DNA of 64,000 nt from Amylostereum areolatum. Lineage: Eukaryota; Basidiomycota; Agaricomycetes; Russulales; Stereaceae. The notes beneath the pieces are model-generated. The model worked only from the letters and a program-made list of their open reading frames with translations, did not search any database and was not told the origin of the DNA. Positions 11,611-22,566 of the stretch are shown here, piece after piece. The first letter of the stretch is position 1, and every line of letters begins with the position of its first letter. The DNA is taken from NCBI GenBank assembly GCA_012932865.1, contig SAXG01000019.1:186001-250000 (forward strand), written 5' to 3'. Both the position numbers and the translations under genes were made by a program.

Positions 11611-12639
11611 GGCGTCAGCTTTCCGCATGTTTACGAGTCATCGAGTGCATCGCTCACGGGTCTGATTTAGAACTGTCGTTGAATCTTGCCAGTTCACCAT
11701 GTGTATGGACAGTATTGGATAGTTTGAGCGCGGTTGAGAGACGTATGGAGGGATAACGAAGTATCTCTCCCTTCACCGGCCCCCTCTATATAGTATGCCT
11801 GTGGGCTATCAGATGCGGGACGATGTATGTATGCATCGCACTGGTATCCAAATCTTGGGGGAACGGTTGATAAAAGCGTCAAGCATCCATTGAATGAGGC
11901 TGCGCACCGGCGTACTATGCCACTCTCGGGTTGAGATTTCTTCTTGGTACATAATGCATTGTGATATTTCACCCGCCTGGTTCGTCGTTGAAGCTGATGA
12001 CCCACCGCAACAGCATGTACTTGATTCGACTGTGCTTCATCTATACAATCGTGACGAGTCATGAGAATGTTTCAGCGGGGAGATCATGTTTTGAAGGGAC
12101 CGGTTCGAACGGAATCTGACCTGTGGCTTTCAGGACATCATGAGCCACCATTACTCCGCGTATTCGCCGTTGATTCAAAAGCCTTGAGCCTTGAGACCGT
12201 CTGTTGGATCACGATACCTGAGAGGAACAAAACCCGGTTGAGAATCTCCACCAACTTGTTGCATGAAGTTTTGTGAAGCACCGACCATTGAAGATGGCTG
12301 TCCGTACACCGATGCACCAGCCCACAGTTACGCTCGCTATTTCGAATGGTCATCGTCTGCCATACAGAAAAGCAGCAGTCTTCTGGTCCGTCCGCGGTGA
12401 CATCTCCGCCGCGGGTCGGCGTGATCTTTCTCGTCAGAACGTCGCTGTGGGCGGGGATAATGTGATCGTCTCGAAGGGCCATGTTTCCGATTGGGTAAAT
12501 ATAGCTTTGCTGGTAGGCGCGTTGAAGCTTTAAAGGCCTCATCGAAGATGCGAACACGACGTTGTGCTATGTCGTAGTGCTCAGAGCGGACCAACCTTCC
12601 AGATGGAGGATTGTAGAAACCGGAAGGCTACCACTATCA
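11611..12639. other. Intergenic, nothing recognised
   Basis: About 1 kb on both strands with only short frames and no family resemblance. It is presumably the promoter of the minus-strand membrane protein plus degenerate sequence between it and the fragment downstream. Confidence 0.4.
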
Positions 12640-12990
12640 ATTTTCAGGGTTCCGCGAGCGCACTCGACGGCGGCGGAGGTGTGTGTCGCCTACTCCCGAG
12701 TTAACGCTCCTGGACCCGAATTGATTGACGCGACTGGAAGGCGGGGCGGCGATTGGTTTTTGGGCTGCACTGGAAACAAAGGGATGCTCACTTAGCAGGA
12801 AAGAAGTTTGAGAGGGCGCGGCACATGCGCGTCGACCCGATCTGTCTAAAAGCAAGTCAATGTTCAAAATGTGGTTTCAACTCATACGAGTTTGAAAGGG
12901 GACGCAGAGAATCGCCACTACCGGCGGAGATGGTATTAATATCAGAACGGATATCAAGCTGGAGGTTATAGAGAAGGTGCACTCTGAGTG
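12640..12990 (-). pseudogene. 3' fragment of the multi-TM orphan family
   Basis: On the minus strand the fragment carries the last intron and last two exons of the family: a diverged counterpart of the STRMYRTLSNF exon (GSTRMCRALSNFF) and a tail with NSGVGDTHLRRRRVRSR, close to the tail of copy 1 at 10045-10130. Weaker similarity to the preceding intron extends to about 12990. None of the TM-coding exons is present upstream, so this is a truncated copy. Confidence 0.6.
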
Positions 12991-13802
12991 AAGACTCCAT
13001 CTATAAGTACGTGTATCAGATGGGTAGAAGACAGATGTGCAAATTTTACTCGCCAAATTCATCGGATCCAGGGAAGCTGTGAGTTATTGACTGGACAATT
13101 AAAGGCGTAGACTCGCTGTTCAAGTCAAGTAGCAAGGAAGTCACAGCGCCCGAGTGAGTCGTTGTCGGACTCGGCACCCAGGCAGCAGGCTTCGTCGTCA
13201 ACGTGATGTTGTCCGTGGCGATAATCGACGGCGGGGAACTATTGGACGACCCAGTAAAAGATGAAGCTCAGAGATATAGGGTCTAAAACTTACCATGACT
13301 TGAGCGTCCGGATGACTTGGGGAGAGTTGGGACCAGTGAGAAACGCGTTCGATCTTCGATGTCGACGACGAGGTTGTCAGTGTAGTCACATGACTCGGAT
13401 GAGGAAAATACACACCGACGAGTCGTCTGAGTCGTCGAGTTCCCACCTATTCCCTCCTACTTACACACTCTTCAGCTCACCCTCCAGAGTCCAAATCGAC
13501 AAGGCTGCTGCTTTCTCACCCCGACTTCCTCGTTCGCGTAAAACAGCTCCCCGGCCCGCGATCCAGATAATACTACACAAACGTTGCCCAGAACGTGGTC
13601 GTCAGCTCGCCATCCCGGACGTTCTGTTTCAACAACGCTGCCTGGTTCATATACTTACGTGCCCACGCCATCGCGTGCTCGTATTCGTCCTTAGGAACTT
13701 CGCATCGGCTTTCTAAAGAGTTTGGGTTCACAGTGAGTCACATCCGTGTCGCGAAAGCTCCCGTAATGACCGTCATCAGCGCTCTCTCGCTCTTCTGCAA
13801 TC
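12991..13802. other. Spacer and F-box gene upstream region
   Basis: No gene is supported. From about 13560 the sequence weakly resembles the region before the second F-box gene (about 20100-20340), so the duplicated unit probably includes the promoter. Confidence 0.4.
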
Positions 13803-15275
13803 ATGGCCCCATTCACCGAAACCATCCCCACTCTCGCTCAGATACCATCGCCCCCGCTTCAAGACTTCACAGCAAGGCTTCCCGCAGAGGTCGTCCTGGA
13901 GGTCTTCCTCTTCGTCGCTGCCTTCAAACCCTCTGAGCACAAGCAGACGCCGCCAAGCACGCGTGTCTCGCACGTCTGCCGACGATGGCGTGAAATCGCT
14001 CTTCAGCACCAGATACTGTGGACAACACTATCGATACCCCATTTTGATGGCATCTCCATGAACCTAGAGCGGTCCGGCACCTTACCCCTCACCGTCCACC
14101 TCATACACGTTTTTCCTAGTAAGATCCCCCGGCGCACCTACGACCATCTGGCCTTGGAGGCTCTGCCACGTGTACGCTCTCTGGCGTTCTCCCTTTGGCC
14201 GCGGTATGATTACAGTACGCTGTGGATGCGCCCAGCTCCCAGGCTGGAATCCCTTACCCTAACAGCCCTCCGACGACGCGTAGGTCTCTCCCTCGTCGAT
14301 TTCAAACGACTTACAGACGACATCTTCGACGCGCATGTGCCGCGGCTCCGCACCCTCAGGCTCCATGCCTGCGAGATTCATCCCACGTCTCCCCTCTTCA
14401 GTGCCCAACTAAGAAAGCTCGAACTCAAGAACATTCGATGCCTCTTTCCCACCGCGCCGAACCTCCACGACCCCGAGGCCCTGCTTGATGCCCTCCGAAC
14501 CATGCCCAACCTGGAGGAGTTGGCCATCATCTCTCCAGTGTCGGAAAAGGGCTGGTTGGAGCGCGTCGTAGATGAGGGCCCCGTCGTCCCGCTGGACAGG
14601 TTATGCAAGCTCGTCCTGGAGGACTACGCGTCCCGTCTCTCCTCTTTCATCCGCCGGCTGCGGCGCCCAACCACATGCAGCGTTGCCCTGCGCATGATCA
14701 ATATGCACGACGAAGACCTGACAGCGGTCTCGCAATCCGTGGATGAAGCGCTCGCCCCCCTGCGCGCAGCGAAGTTCGTTTACAACAAGGTGCACGTCTC
14801 ATGGGAGGGCGTCGACCCGGGGTATTGGTATACGAACGGCGGGATCGAGGTGGTCCGGATCGTTGTCTCAGAGCCCGAGGACCCGTCACTCCCCGCCCAC
14901 CTCGAGATGACCATCGACGTCGAAGAGATGGACATATCCCCGACCTTGGTGGCCCTCACGCACATCTTTCCGCCGTGCGTCCACGGCGCTCGCCTGCTGG
15001 TCCTCGACCATCCCTTCTTCGCGCGCGCTGACGCCTGGGACAAGATCTTGAGGCCGTTCCACGCGATCACGGAAGTGGCGGTGTGCGAAGAAGTGGCCGT
15101 TGGACTTTGCCCCGCGTCGGGTGGGCGAGATGGCGAGTCGATCAAGCTTGGGGAGGTGCCGAACAAGTTATTCCCGAAGCTGGAGAGGACGCGGCTCATA
15201 CACGAAGAGGATCTGGACGAAGACGCACACTGGTGGGAGAGTCGGGGCGAACGAAATCTGGCTGTCCGTGCGTGA
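13803..15275 (+). CDS. F-box protein, unit 1
   Basis: Intronless 490-aa protein. The N-terminal F-box is at about residues 20-75: LPAEVVLEVFLFV, then VSHVCRRWREIAL and LWTTLSIP, the usual leucine and CRRWR landmarks that bind Skp1 in SCF ubiquitin ligases (family knowledge). The remaining 400 residues contain repeated leucine-rich stretches such as LRTLRLHACEI and LRKLELKNI, like the irregular LRR/substrate domains of Agaricomycete F-box proteins. A closely related gene lies at 20348-21856 and a dead one at 25221-26864. The target substrate cannot be inferred. Confidence 0.9.
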   Translation: MAPFTETIPTLAQIPSPPLQDFTARLPAEVVLEVFLFVAAFKPSEHKQTPPSTRVSHVCRRWREIALQHQILWTTLSIPHFDGISMNLERSGTLPLTVHLIHVFPSKIPRRTYDHLALEALPRVRSLAFSLWPRYDYSTLWMRPAPRLESLTLTALRRRVGLSLVDFKRLTDDIFDAHVPRLRTLRLHACEIHPTSPLFSAQLRKLELKNIRCLFPTAPNLHDPEALLDALRTMPNLEELAIISPVSEKGWLERVVDEGPVVPLDRLCKLVLEDYASRLSSFIRRLRRPTTCSVALRMINMHDEDLTAVSQSVDEALAPLRAAKFVYNKVHVSWEGVDPGYWYTNGGIEVVRIVVSEPEDPSLPAHLEMTIDVEEMDISPTLVALTHIFPPCVHGARLLVLDHPFFARADAWDKILRPFHAITEVAVCEEVAVGLCPASGGRDGESIKLGEVPNKLFPKLERTRLIHEEDLDEDAHWWESRGERNLAVRA

Positions 15276-15899
15276 TATCCCCTCTCGACCGGTGGATTTG
15301 GAGGGTTAATTGTGGCACGGACTTTAGGGTACATGTAATACGTAGGATTGGAAATAAGTATCGCTGCATACCATTGTACTCTGTGGCTTGTTCGGACTTG
15401 GGTTGATTTGGCTCTTTACATCGACGGTGAAACCTGTTGATGGTAGCATCAGACAGCTTGGTCTGCCTACGTTATTATTACGGGGGTGTGCGAGATAGTG
15501 GCCACACGAGGACAGTGACCACACGAGAGGTCAATCCCTCCAAGTTCCGAACCGAGGACGAGGACGACCCCTTCCCAAGGTGAGTCGGCCGGTCCACCAG
15601 ATAAATACTACTGCTAAGCGAGTATGTCCACGGAGGCGGTTACGTAGTCATGGACCGGTCCTTGCACGAGGATGAACTGCGTCCACCGGTGGACCTTCCG
15701 CATTGAGCGCACAATAGACGTCGCTATTGTCCCTCCCAGTGGATTCCACCTGTCCGGCCGGTTTATAGCGCCCCCTCGGTCCGCCGGACGCTCTTTCATT
15801 CCAACTCTTACCATCCACAACTCGCGGCAACCCCCCCCTCCCCTCTCGTCTTAATAGTGGCTTCCTCCCCGTCCACACCTATTGACCACCTCACCAACT
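15276..15899. promoter_or_regulatory. Shared upstream region of the acidic-protein gene
   Basis: The region is related to 22190-22566 before the second acidic gene. Both have an aggtgagtcgg string, a block with gctaagcgag, a cacgaggatg block and a ccggtttataacgcc/ggtttatagcgcc TATA-like motif at about 15755 (22448 in unit 2) roughly 120-140 nt before the ATG. I infer a conserved promoter. Confidence 0.45.
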
Positions 15900-16627
15900 A
15901 TGGTTCGAGTCACGTACACGCCTCCCGTTCCCAACCTACTGTTCCCTCCCCACCGCGAGAAGAAAAAGCGACTGTTTCGCTTTCCCTTCCCCGTCGATCG
16001 AGCCACCGCGAAGCCATGGGTTCGCCGAATCATCAAATTTTATGAGTACGAAGAGCCTCCGATGGTGGATGGCGTGCTCTCTCTTCCCGCCTACGACCCG
16101 AACCGAAGGTTCATCGCGCTCCTCGACGCCAGATACGTCTCGCTTTTCAGACCCTACCGAAGAAGGCGTGGCGATGCAGGCAACAGGGCCATTCGATGCA
16201 ACGAGAACGAGCAGGTCGACGAAGGCCTAGACGTCCAGAGCGACGAGGACGACGAAGGTGAGGAAGAGGAAGAAGACCGTGGCGATATTGCAGGCGAAGA
16301 AGACGACGTGGAGTACGAGGAAGGTGGAGAGGACGACGACGAGAACGAGGAAGAGGAAAGCGGACGAGGAAGAGGACGAGGAAGAGGACGAGGAAGAGGA
16401 AGAGGAAGAGGACGTCGACTTGGAGGACTTGGAGGACTCGGATGAGGACTCGCCGGATGACTCGGATGGGGACTCGGATGGGGACTCAGATGGGGACTCG
16501 GATGGGGACTCGGATGAGGACTCAGGATGAGGACTCAGATGAGGACCCAGATGAAGACTCGGATGAGGAACAAGCAGATGACCATGAAGACTCGGACTGA
16601 GGAACAGGAAGACGACGACGAAGACGA

Positions 16628-16660
<33 letters not shown>

Positions 16661-17600
16661 AGACGACGAGACGACGAGGACGACGAAGACGAGGACGATG
16701 AAGACGACGAGGACGACGATGAGGACGACCTCCAAAAACACGCGAAGCGCACCCTACTCCACAACGTCGTCGATTACATCCGGAACGGCACCATCACTTG
16801 GGAGGTGTTCAACATCTGGACCCGTCTATCATTCGACATGCGCTTCATCCTCGTCAAGCTGTCAGCCATCCCCCGCCGGACCGACATACTCCCAAAAGTC
16901 CACTACGGCTACACTCGCAGGCTGGACCAGAGGGCAAGCCCTTCGGGGAATTCTGCGAGGTGCGTGTCTTCAATGGAGCTGACCGAGGGGCGATGCTCAC
17001 GAAACGATAGGCACTACTTGTATCGGCTTCGCGTCATCCTAGCGCGGAACAGAGCGAGCCCACTGACGTTCGACTCGGAGGAGGATTCGCACGTGGACGA
17101 GCAGGTCCTCGTCGATCCTCCTGCTGTTCGAACCGGCGCCGTCACCTTGAACGCTTACCAATGTAAGTCTCATTCTTCCTCGGAAGACTTGAATCCAATA
17201 ACTGACCTTATGGGTACTACGGCAGTGGTGGACCTCGGGAGTGGTGCGTTCAACCCATCTTCGCACGGTTCGAACTGTGTTTACTGACTTGTTCGCCAGC
17301 TCTTAACGATAACCGGCTCCAGGCTTACCGCATCATGGTGATTGAACGTGCAAAGGCCCCTGAAACGGCAGACCGTCATCGAGTAGCCTCGCTTAAAGTC
17401 GAGGTGCGTGCGCGTGGTCTCGCCTGCCTTCGTGAAGTTGACGATTTGCTCATTTTACTTAGTTTTTCCGGCGCTGGGTCACGAAAACTCGACGCTCGTT
17501 GAAGCAAGGAAGGTTTGCTCTCGGTGTCATACGCTTGGACCGTCGCATTATCCGTGCTAGAGTACGGCGGATTTCGGAATGGACCCCTGTGAACGAGTAA
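15900..17600 (+). pseudogene. Acidic-protein gene of the duplicated unit, copy 1, frame-broken
   Basis: Starts MVRVTYTPPVPN and carries the conserved block KPWVRRIIKFYEYEEPPMVD, then an Asp/Glu-rich tract, then VVDYIRNGTITWEVFNIW and GAVTLNAYQ, then three short introns and a basic end (ISEWTPVNE). No annotated domain is recognised. Reading starts in one frame, but the acidic sense passes to a second frame near 16365 and the conserved domain after 16740 is in a third. All shifts fall in GAGGAA/GACGAC microsatellite sequence. No plausible intron repairs this. The last intron has lost the copy-2 acceptor (cag to cgg), but an in-frame TAG 9 nt upstream could serve. Broken gene or collapsed repeat in the assembly. 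Confidence 0.65.
16340..16720 (+). repeat. Microsatellite and 12-bp minisatellite in the acidic tract
   Basis: Imperfect gaggaagag and gacgacgaa repeats enclose about six units of a 12-bp repeat (ggggactcggat, 16455-16530) that would encode Asp-Ser-Asp-Gly. The repeat is the site of all frame changes in the gene and is absent from the copy at 22567-23949. Confidence 0.85.
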
Positions 17601-20347
17601 TCCACTTCGGCCGTCCTGGTCGTCATATACTTACTGGATACATGGGCAGACATTTAGAGTTGTTAGTAGTAGCAGACGTAGTATAAGAGAAGCAGAATCG
17701 AGCAGATGTACTCTTGTCGCACTCTGTTGCGTCACGGAGGTGATTCACCTCATTCACACCCCTGTCGGGACTCGACTCAACCGTCCGAATGGGCGTCAGA
17801 CATATATTTATTTCGAGGTGGCAAGCACGGTAGGAAACCTAGTCCGCCAAAATCCGTACATCACCCCCACACGAGAATTCCACCGAACGATGTGGTTCAT
17901 GGAAGAGCGTGAACATCTGAGCCCGTGATAGGATGTATGCCACCCGGACGAACGCATACGTTGCCCACCATGTTAGGCTTTTTCGGAGCTGAACGCAAAA
18001 TATGATCCACGAGACCGTCGCGTCCGGTACCTATACGAGTATACAGTGGCAGGGAATCCAAGTAAAGACGCGCATAGCTTGATGAAGCTCGAGTTGCACG
18101 ATGTGTATGCCAGTCGGTATGCCACAATGGTCAAAATGCGCTAAAACGACGAACTTAGCGGAAGCCGGGGGATAAGACGACTGGGCGTCTTCGTGTAGGT
18201 ACTCACGATAAGGCGATATTCATCTGCATAGACCGAGCTTGTCGCGCTAACTCGGAGAATCAGCCGATGTTCGAACAGTCTCAGTACATCTGTAGCGTCC
18301 TCCCTCCGAGTCGCGTCCCTACGTGTACGATCTATACGCACGGCGCCATCAGCTATCGATGATTTCTCGTATCACGACAAGATAACTGACGCAATATCTC
18401 CACCATTTGATGCGGTCGCTCTTATAATCGTCCCGCATGGGTCACCGGCCCGACGCCTTCGTCAAAATTTGGAGGGTAAAGTCTTCAATGCGGCGGAAGA
18501 GTGACTGGGTCAGATGTCCGTTCAACTTTCGGCGACGATGCTTCTTTTCACAGCGTGGTGTGAAGTGCGTTTCCACCAGGTATAGAGTCATTACCTTGGT
18601 TGATAACGAACTGCGAGGACGACCATGATAACAGACACGCGGCGGCAGAGACTTTGCGCCGCACGGGCTGAGCATCCTGGAGAACTTGAAGGCAAGGTGC
18701 ATTGATATGTTGGATTAGAGAGAAAACATGGCGCAATAACTTGCTAGCTTCCAGGCGCCATTTTTTGTGGACAGGAACTGAAGCTCACCTAATAGATATG
18801 CACTTCGTGTCGTTCGCCTGTACTAATCGGGCGAGAGGATCACTACTACTACTAAGTATTACGGCCATGGCACTTAGAGGGTGTGACAATTCTCTCGTAC
18901 CTTACATCGTGGAGGGGGTCCAAGCTCCTTGTGCGCCGGTGAACTTCTCCTTAAAAACGTGTTAAGGCGTGCAGGCGGCGCAGGAGAGAACTTAGAGAAG
19001 ACGGATCGGGGTTCGGAATGGAGCGATAGTGTGCAGCGCCCGTTGACGATCACTCCGCGATTTCACAGCACAGACACGAGAAGGGAGATGATCCTGCAGT
19101 CTGATGAAGCTTCCAGTTTGCCATGGCCATGAACTGAAGAGTTGTCTGTAGGTGAACGCGAATTCAAAGAGAAGGAAATCCTTTGGAAATCCTTAGGAAA
19201 ATCGGTCAACGCATGCGCGTGGTCACATGACCGAAATAGCACAACCAATGACAGCGACGCGTACCGGGGCATCGCACTGGCAGGGCCTCGCCGGCGCTCC
19301 TCTACAGCACATATGCACTACTCCCTCAGGTTCTCTCCTTCCATCGAAAGAACGCCCCAATATCCCGCTTCTCCGGCATCGCTATGGAGGGCAAAGGATC
19401 GACGTACCATACACAGAAAAGGTATCGTGTTTCGACTGCTGTCCATCTTCGTTGCTGAAAACTGTGGTCCAAAGCTTGTCCAAAGCGGTGCATAATCTTT
19501 GCTTCGCAATGAAACTGAGGTAGAAGAACGCTGTAGCGATGCAAGAGGCTCGGTGACCGTCTGTGCGTGATGGAACGCCAGGCCGTGGGTGTGTCATACT
19601 TCATGTGCGTCCTCGGGTTTGATTCATACCTTTTTTTCTCGGGGGAAACTTAAGCTGAAACTCGTCCCAAGGTCCCTGTGGTGCGGATCAGCTCCTCGAT
19701 CGAGATGGTTGTTGGATGGATGATTGAGAGATAGGGGGAGCCTCGCGGTGAGTTCGCTGTTGAACTTCGGACAGGATCTCGCTCATACGGCGTGTGTAGA
19801 AGGAAGCTTCCCAAATACACCGCCCTATCTACATAGATGAACGACTTTTGGGTGGTCACAGCCGAGGAAGGGACACCGCGCGTACAGGAATGAAGCTGGA
19901 ATGGACGTCCGCCCTCCATGGCTCCCCTATCTCGACTGCCACGTCGTCCGTACCCCGCCAGAGGGCCCCCAGCACAACCTCCTTTGTCCACTCGACAGGA
20001 TATGTTCTTTTGACGGTAACATCGCGTGGACCGGATACACCACCTTGACCGACGACCAGAGTAATGGCCGGCGCCATCGGCCGCGGAAATCACCCCCGTT
20101 CCGGTTCCGAACACTACACAGATTTTGTTCGGAACGTGTTCGTCTCCTTCGCCTTCTGGGCGTCCCGCTTACCAGCGTCTTTGCTACATATACGGGCGTG
20201 CAGCATTGCCTGGTCGCCTCCGTTCCCCGCACTACCTATCTTCCCACTTTCCCGCCACACTGTTATCGCTCCGTGCGTACCTCTTACGCATCACGTTTCC
20301 TCACGTACTGAAGCTTTTCTGCAGCATTTAACTGCTCTTCTTCACCC
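17601..20347. other. Long spacer between duplicated units 1 and 2
   Basis: I recognise nothing in 17601-19140. From about 19140 to 20120 the sequence is a diverged copy of 24200-25080: shared strings include ggtcacatgac, tagcac and tgtgtcata, tttttctcggg, gagatagggggagcc and gttgaacttcg. A small minus-strand frame across 19650-20110 is partly conserved in the second copy (24683-24955), with the shared ending RSSTANSP, then GSPYL and ISIE. The last 250 bases are probably the F-box promoter. Confidence 0.5.
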
Positions 20348-21856
20348 ATGGCAAGGTTACACAAAGTCAAACTCGTCTCTCGTCCAAGATCAACGGCCAT
20401 CCTCCAAGACTTCACGTCAAGGCTGCCTTGCGAGATCGTGCGGGAGATATTCTCCTTCGTCATCCCCCCCGCATGCGGGCCCTCCAATCGTTTGGAATAT
20501 CTTCCCCGACCAGCATGGATACCTGTCTTCCACGTCTGCAGACGATGGCGCGAAATCGCTTTCCAATACCAGAGGATGTGGTCAACGATATCCACCTCCC
20601 AATTCGACCTCTTGGCCTTGGCCTTGGAGCAGTCCGGCTCCCTCCCCCTCACGATCTATTTCATGCGGCACGGTCCCTCCTACATCGGCCCAAGACGTAG
20701 TAATGGATTTCCATCCATTCCAGACCGCGTCTTCGACCTTCTGGCCTTGCAGGCACTGCCCCGCGTACGCTCTATGGCGCTCTCCTTCGGGCCAAAGGGA
20801 AACCACGACACGCTGTGGACACGACCCGCTCCTGCCTTGGAGTCCCTAACCTTATCCGCCGTCAGACGATGCGTCTACTTCCACACGTTGCAAGCGCACA
20901 CCGTCGTCTCGGAAATCCTTCCCGACGACATCTTCGAAGCACAAACCCCGCGGCTCCACACCCTCAGGCTCAACGTCGTGGACATTCACCCTTCCTCCTC
21001 CTTCCTCAACGAACGCTTGCGGACGCTCGAACTCAAGGACGTACGGTGCTACCGCCCCATCACGCCAGACCTCGCTCACCACGACCCCGAGGCGTTACTC
21101 GAGGCGCTCAGGCGCACGCCTTACTTGGAACAGTTGTCCATCATTTCGCCGGTATCGGATGAGGTGGCGTTCGAGCGCACCGTCGAAGAGGGAACGCACG
21201 CCCCGCCCGTCCCGCTGGGCAACCTGCGCAAGCTCATCCTGGAAGACTACGCCTTCAACCTCTCAGGCTTCATCCGCCGCCTGGAGCTCACGGAGACGTG
21301 TGGTGTCGCCCTGCGCACGGTCCATACGGAAGGCGACCACTTAGAAGCGCTCCTGCAGGTCATTTCGTCCGCGTTTACGCCCCTACCCCACCCCGACCGC
21401 GAGGCGACCTTCTTCTATGGGAAGGTGCTCATCTCGTCCAAGGCGGCGGACCGTGGCTCATGGCGCTCTCGTCGCCCGTGCGACATCGTCCGCATCGTCG
21501 CCTCGGAACCCAAAGACCCGTCGCTCCCCGACCATCTCGAGATCACCGTTGACCTCGAACGGGGAACGGACCTCTCCCTGATCCTCGTGGACCTCGTTTG
21601 CAACTTTCCGCCATGCATCCACCGTGCGCGCGTCCTCGTCGTGGACCACCCTTTCTTTGCCTCCGCCGACGCCTGGCAGGAGGTCTTGGAGTCGTTCAAG
21701 GAAGTCACGGAGTTGGCGGTATCCCCCGAGATAGCCATCGGACTTCGGGATGGGCTTCCTATGAAGATCAAGGAGGGGGGGCAAGGGCCGCTGTTTAAGA
21801 AGCTTGGAACGGTGCGGTATGTACACGAGGATGGTCGGGACGAGACAGTGTGGTAG
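20348..21856 (+). CDS. F-box protein, unit 2
   Basis: Intronless, 502 aa, similar to the protein at 13803-15275 over its whole length. F-box at about residues 20-80: LQDFTSRLPCEIVREIFSFV, then FHVCRRWREIAFQYQRMW. Leucine-rich segments follow (LHTLRLNVVDI, LRTLELKDV, LRKLILEDY). Expected role: substrate receptor of an SCF E3 ubiquitin ligase (family knowledge); substrate unknown. It is followed 710 nt later by the intact acidic-protein gene, as in unit 1. Confidence 0.9.
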   Translation: MARLHKVKLVSRPRSTAILQDFTSRLPCEIVREIFSFVIPPACGPSNRLEYLPRPAWIPVFHVCRRWREIAFQYQRMWSTISTSQFDLLALALEQSGSLPLTIYFMRHGPSYIGPRRSNGFPSIPDRVFDLLALQALPRVRSMALSFGPKGNHDTLWTRPAPALESLTLSAVRRCVYFHTLQAHTVVSEILPDDIFEAQTPRLHTLRLNVVDIHPSSSFLNERLRTLELKDVRCYRPITPDLAHHDPEALLEALRRTPYLEQLSIISPVSDEVAFERTVEEGTHAPPVPLGNLRKLILEDYAFNLSGFIRRLELTETCGVALRTVHTEGDHLEALLQVISSAFTPLPHPDREATFFYGKVLISSKAADRGSWRSRRPCDIVRIVASEPKDPSLPDHLEITVDLERGTDLSLILVDLVCNFPPCIHRARVLVVDHPFFASADAWQEVLESFKEVTELAVSPEIAIGLRDGLPMKIKEGGQGPLFKKLGTVRYVHEDGRDETVW

Positions 21857-22566
21857 TGAGAGGGTTGGGGACCCGAGGCGAAGGAACCTTGGTTGTGCGT
21901 CATATTCCCCTTCAACCGGCGCGTTCGATGGGTTGATTAGTACATGATGGACCTTAGGATACAAGTAATGTGTACGATTCCAAATAAATATGGCGCGATT
22001 ACGCGATGCCAATGAGTTCTGTAACTTGTTCGCGTTTCGGCTCTTTGGGATCCAGCTCATATATAGCATCGCCAGATAGTTTAGACCACCTATGTCGCGG
22101 TTACAGTGGTCGGTGGCTTAACGATGCGATAGGGGATCCACATGAGCTGCCAGTCCCACGTGCGGAATCTCAACTCCCTATCGACGTCTCCAAGGTGAGT
22201 CGGTCAGTCCATGAAATAGACGCTATGCTAAGCGAGGACGACCATGCAGGCGTTTGCGCAGTCATAGACAGGTTCTCGCACGAGGATGGCTGAGTTCGCT
22301 AGCGTGTCAAAGCGTTCATCGGTGAACCTTCCGCTTCGGACGCACAATTGAAAAAAAAAACCTTTGGAATGCCCGCCCGGTGGAGCCGGTAACCTTCAAC
22401 AAGCCATTGTCCCTCCCGGTACTGCCCTTTGGATCCACTTTCTCGGCCGGTTTATAACGCCCCTTCGGTCCGAAGGACTCTCTTTCCTACGTTTCAACTC
22501 TTGCCATCGACGACCGCGGCACCAGTGGCCTCCTCCCCGTCTGCATTCGTCGACTCACTCACAGTC
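21857..22566. other. Spacer and promoter of the acidic-protein gene, unit 2
   Basis: Matches the layout of 15276-15899 in unit 1. The pieces before and after are homologous between units, with a run of ten A at about 22350. No gene is seen. Confidence 0.45.

Noticed and set aside
16522..16764. Poly-Ser and poly-Val minus-strand frames
   Set aside because: Reverse reading of the GAC/GAG acidic repeat; pure low complexity.
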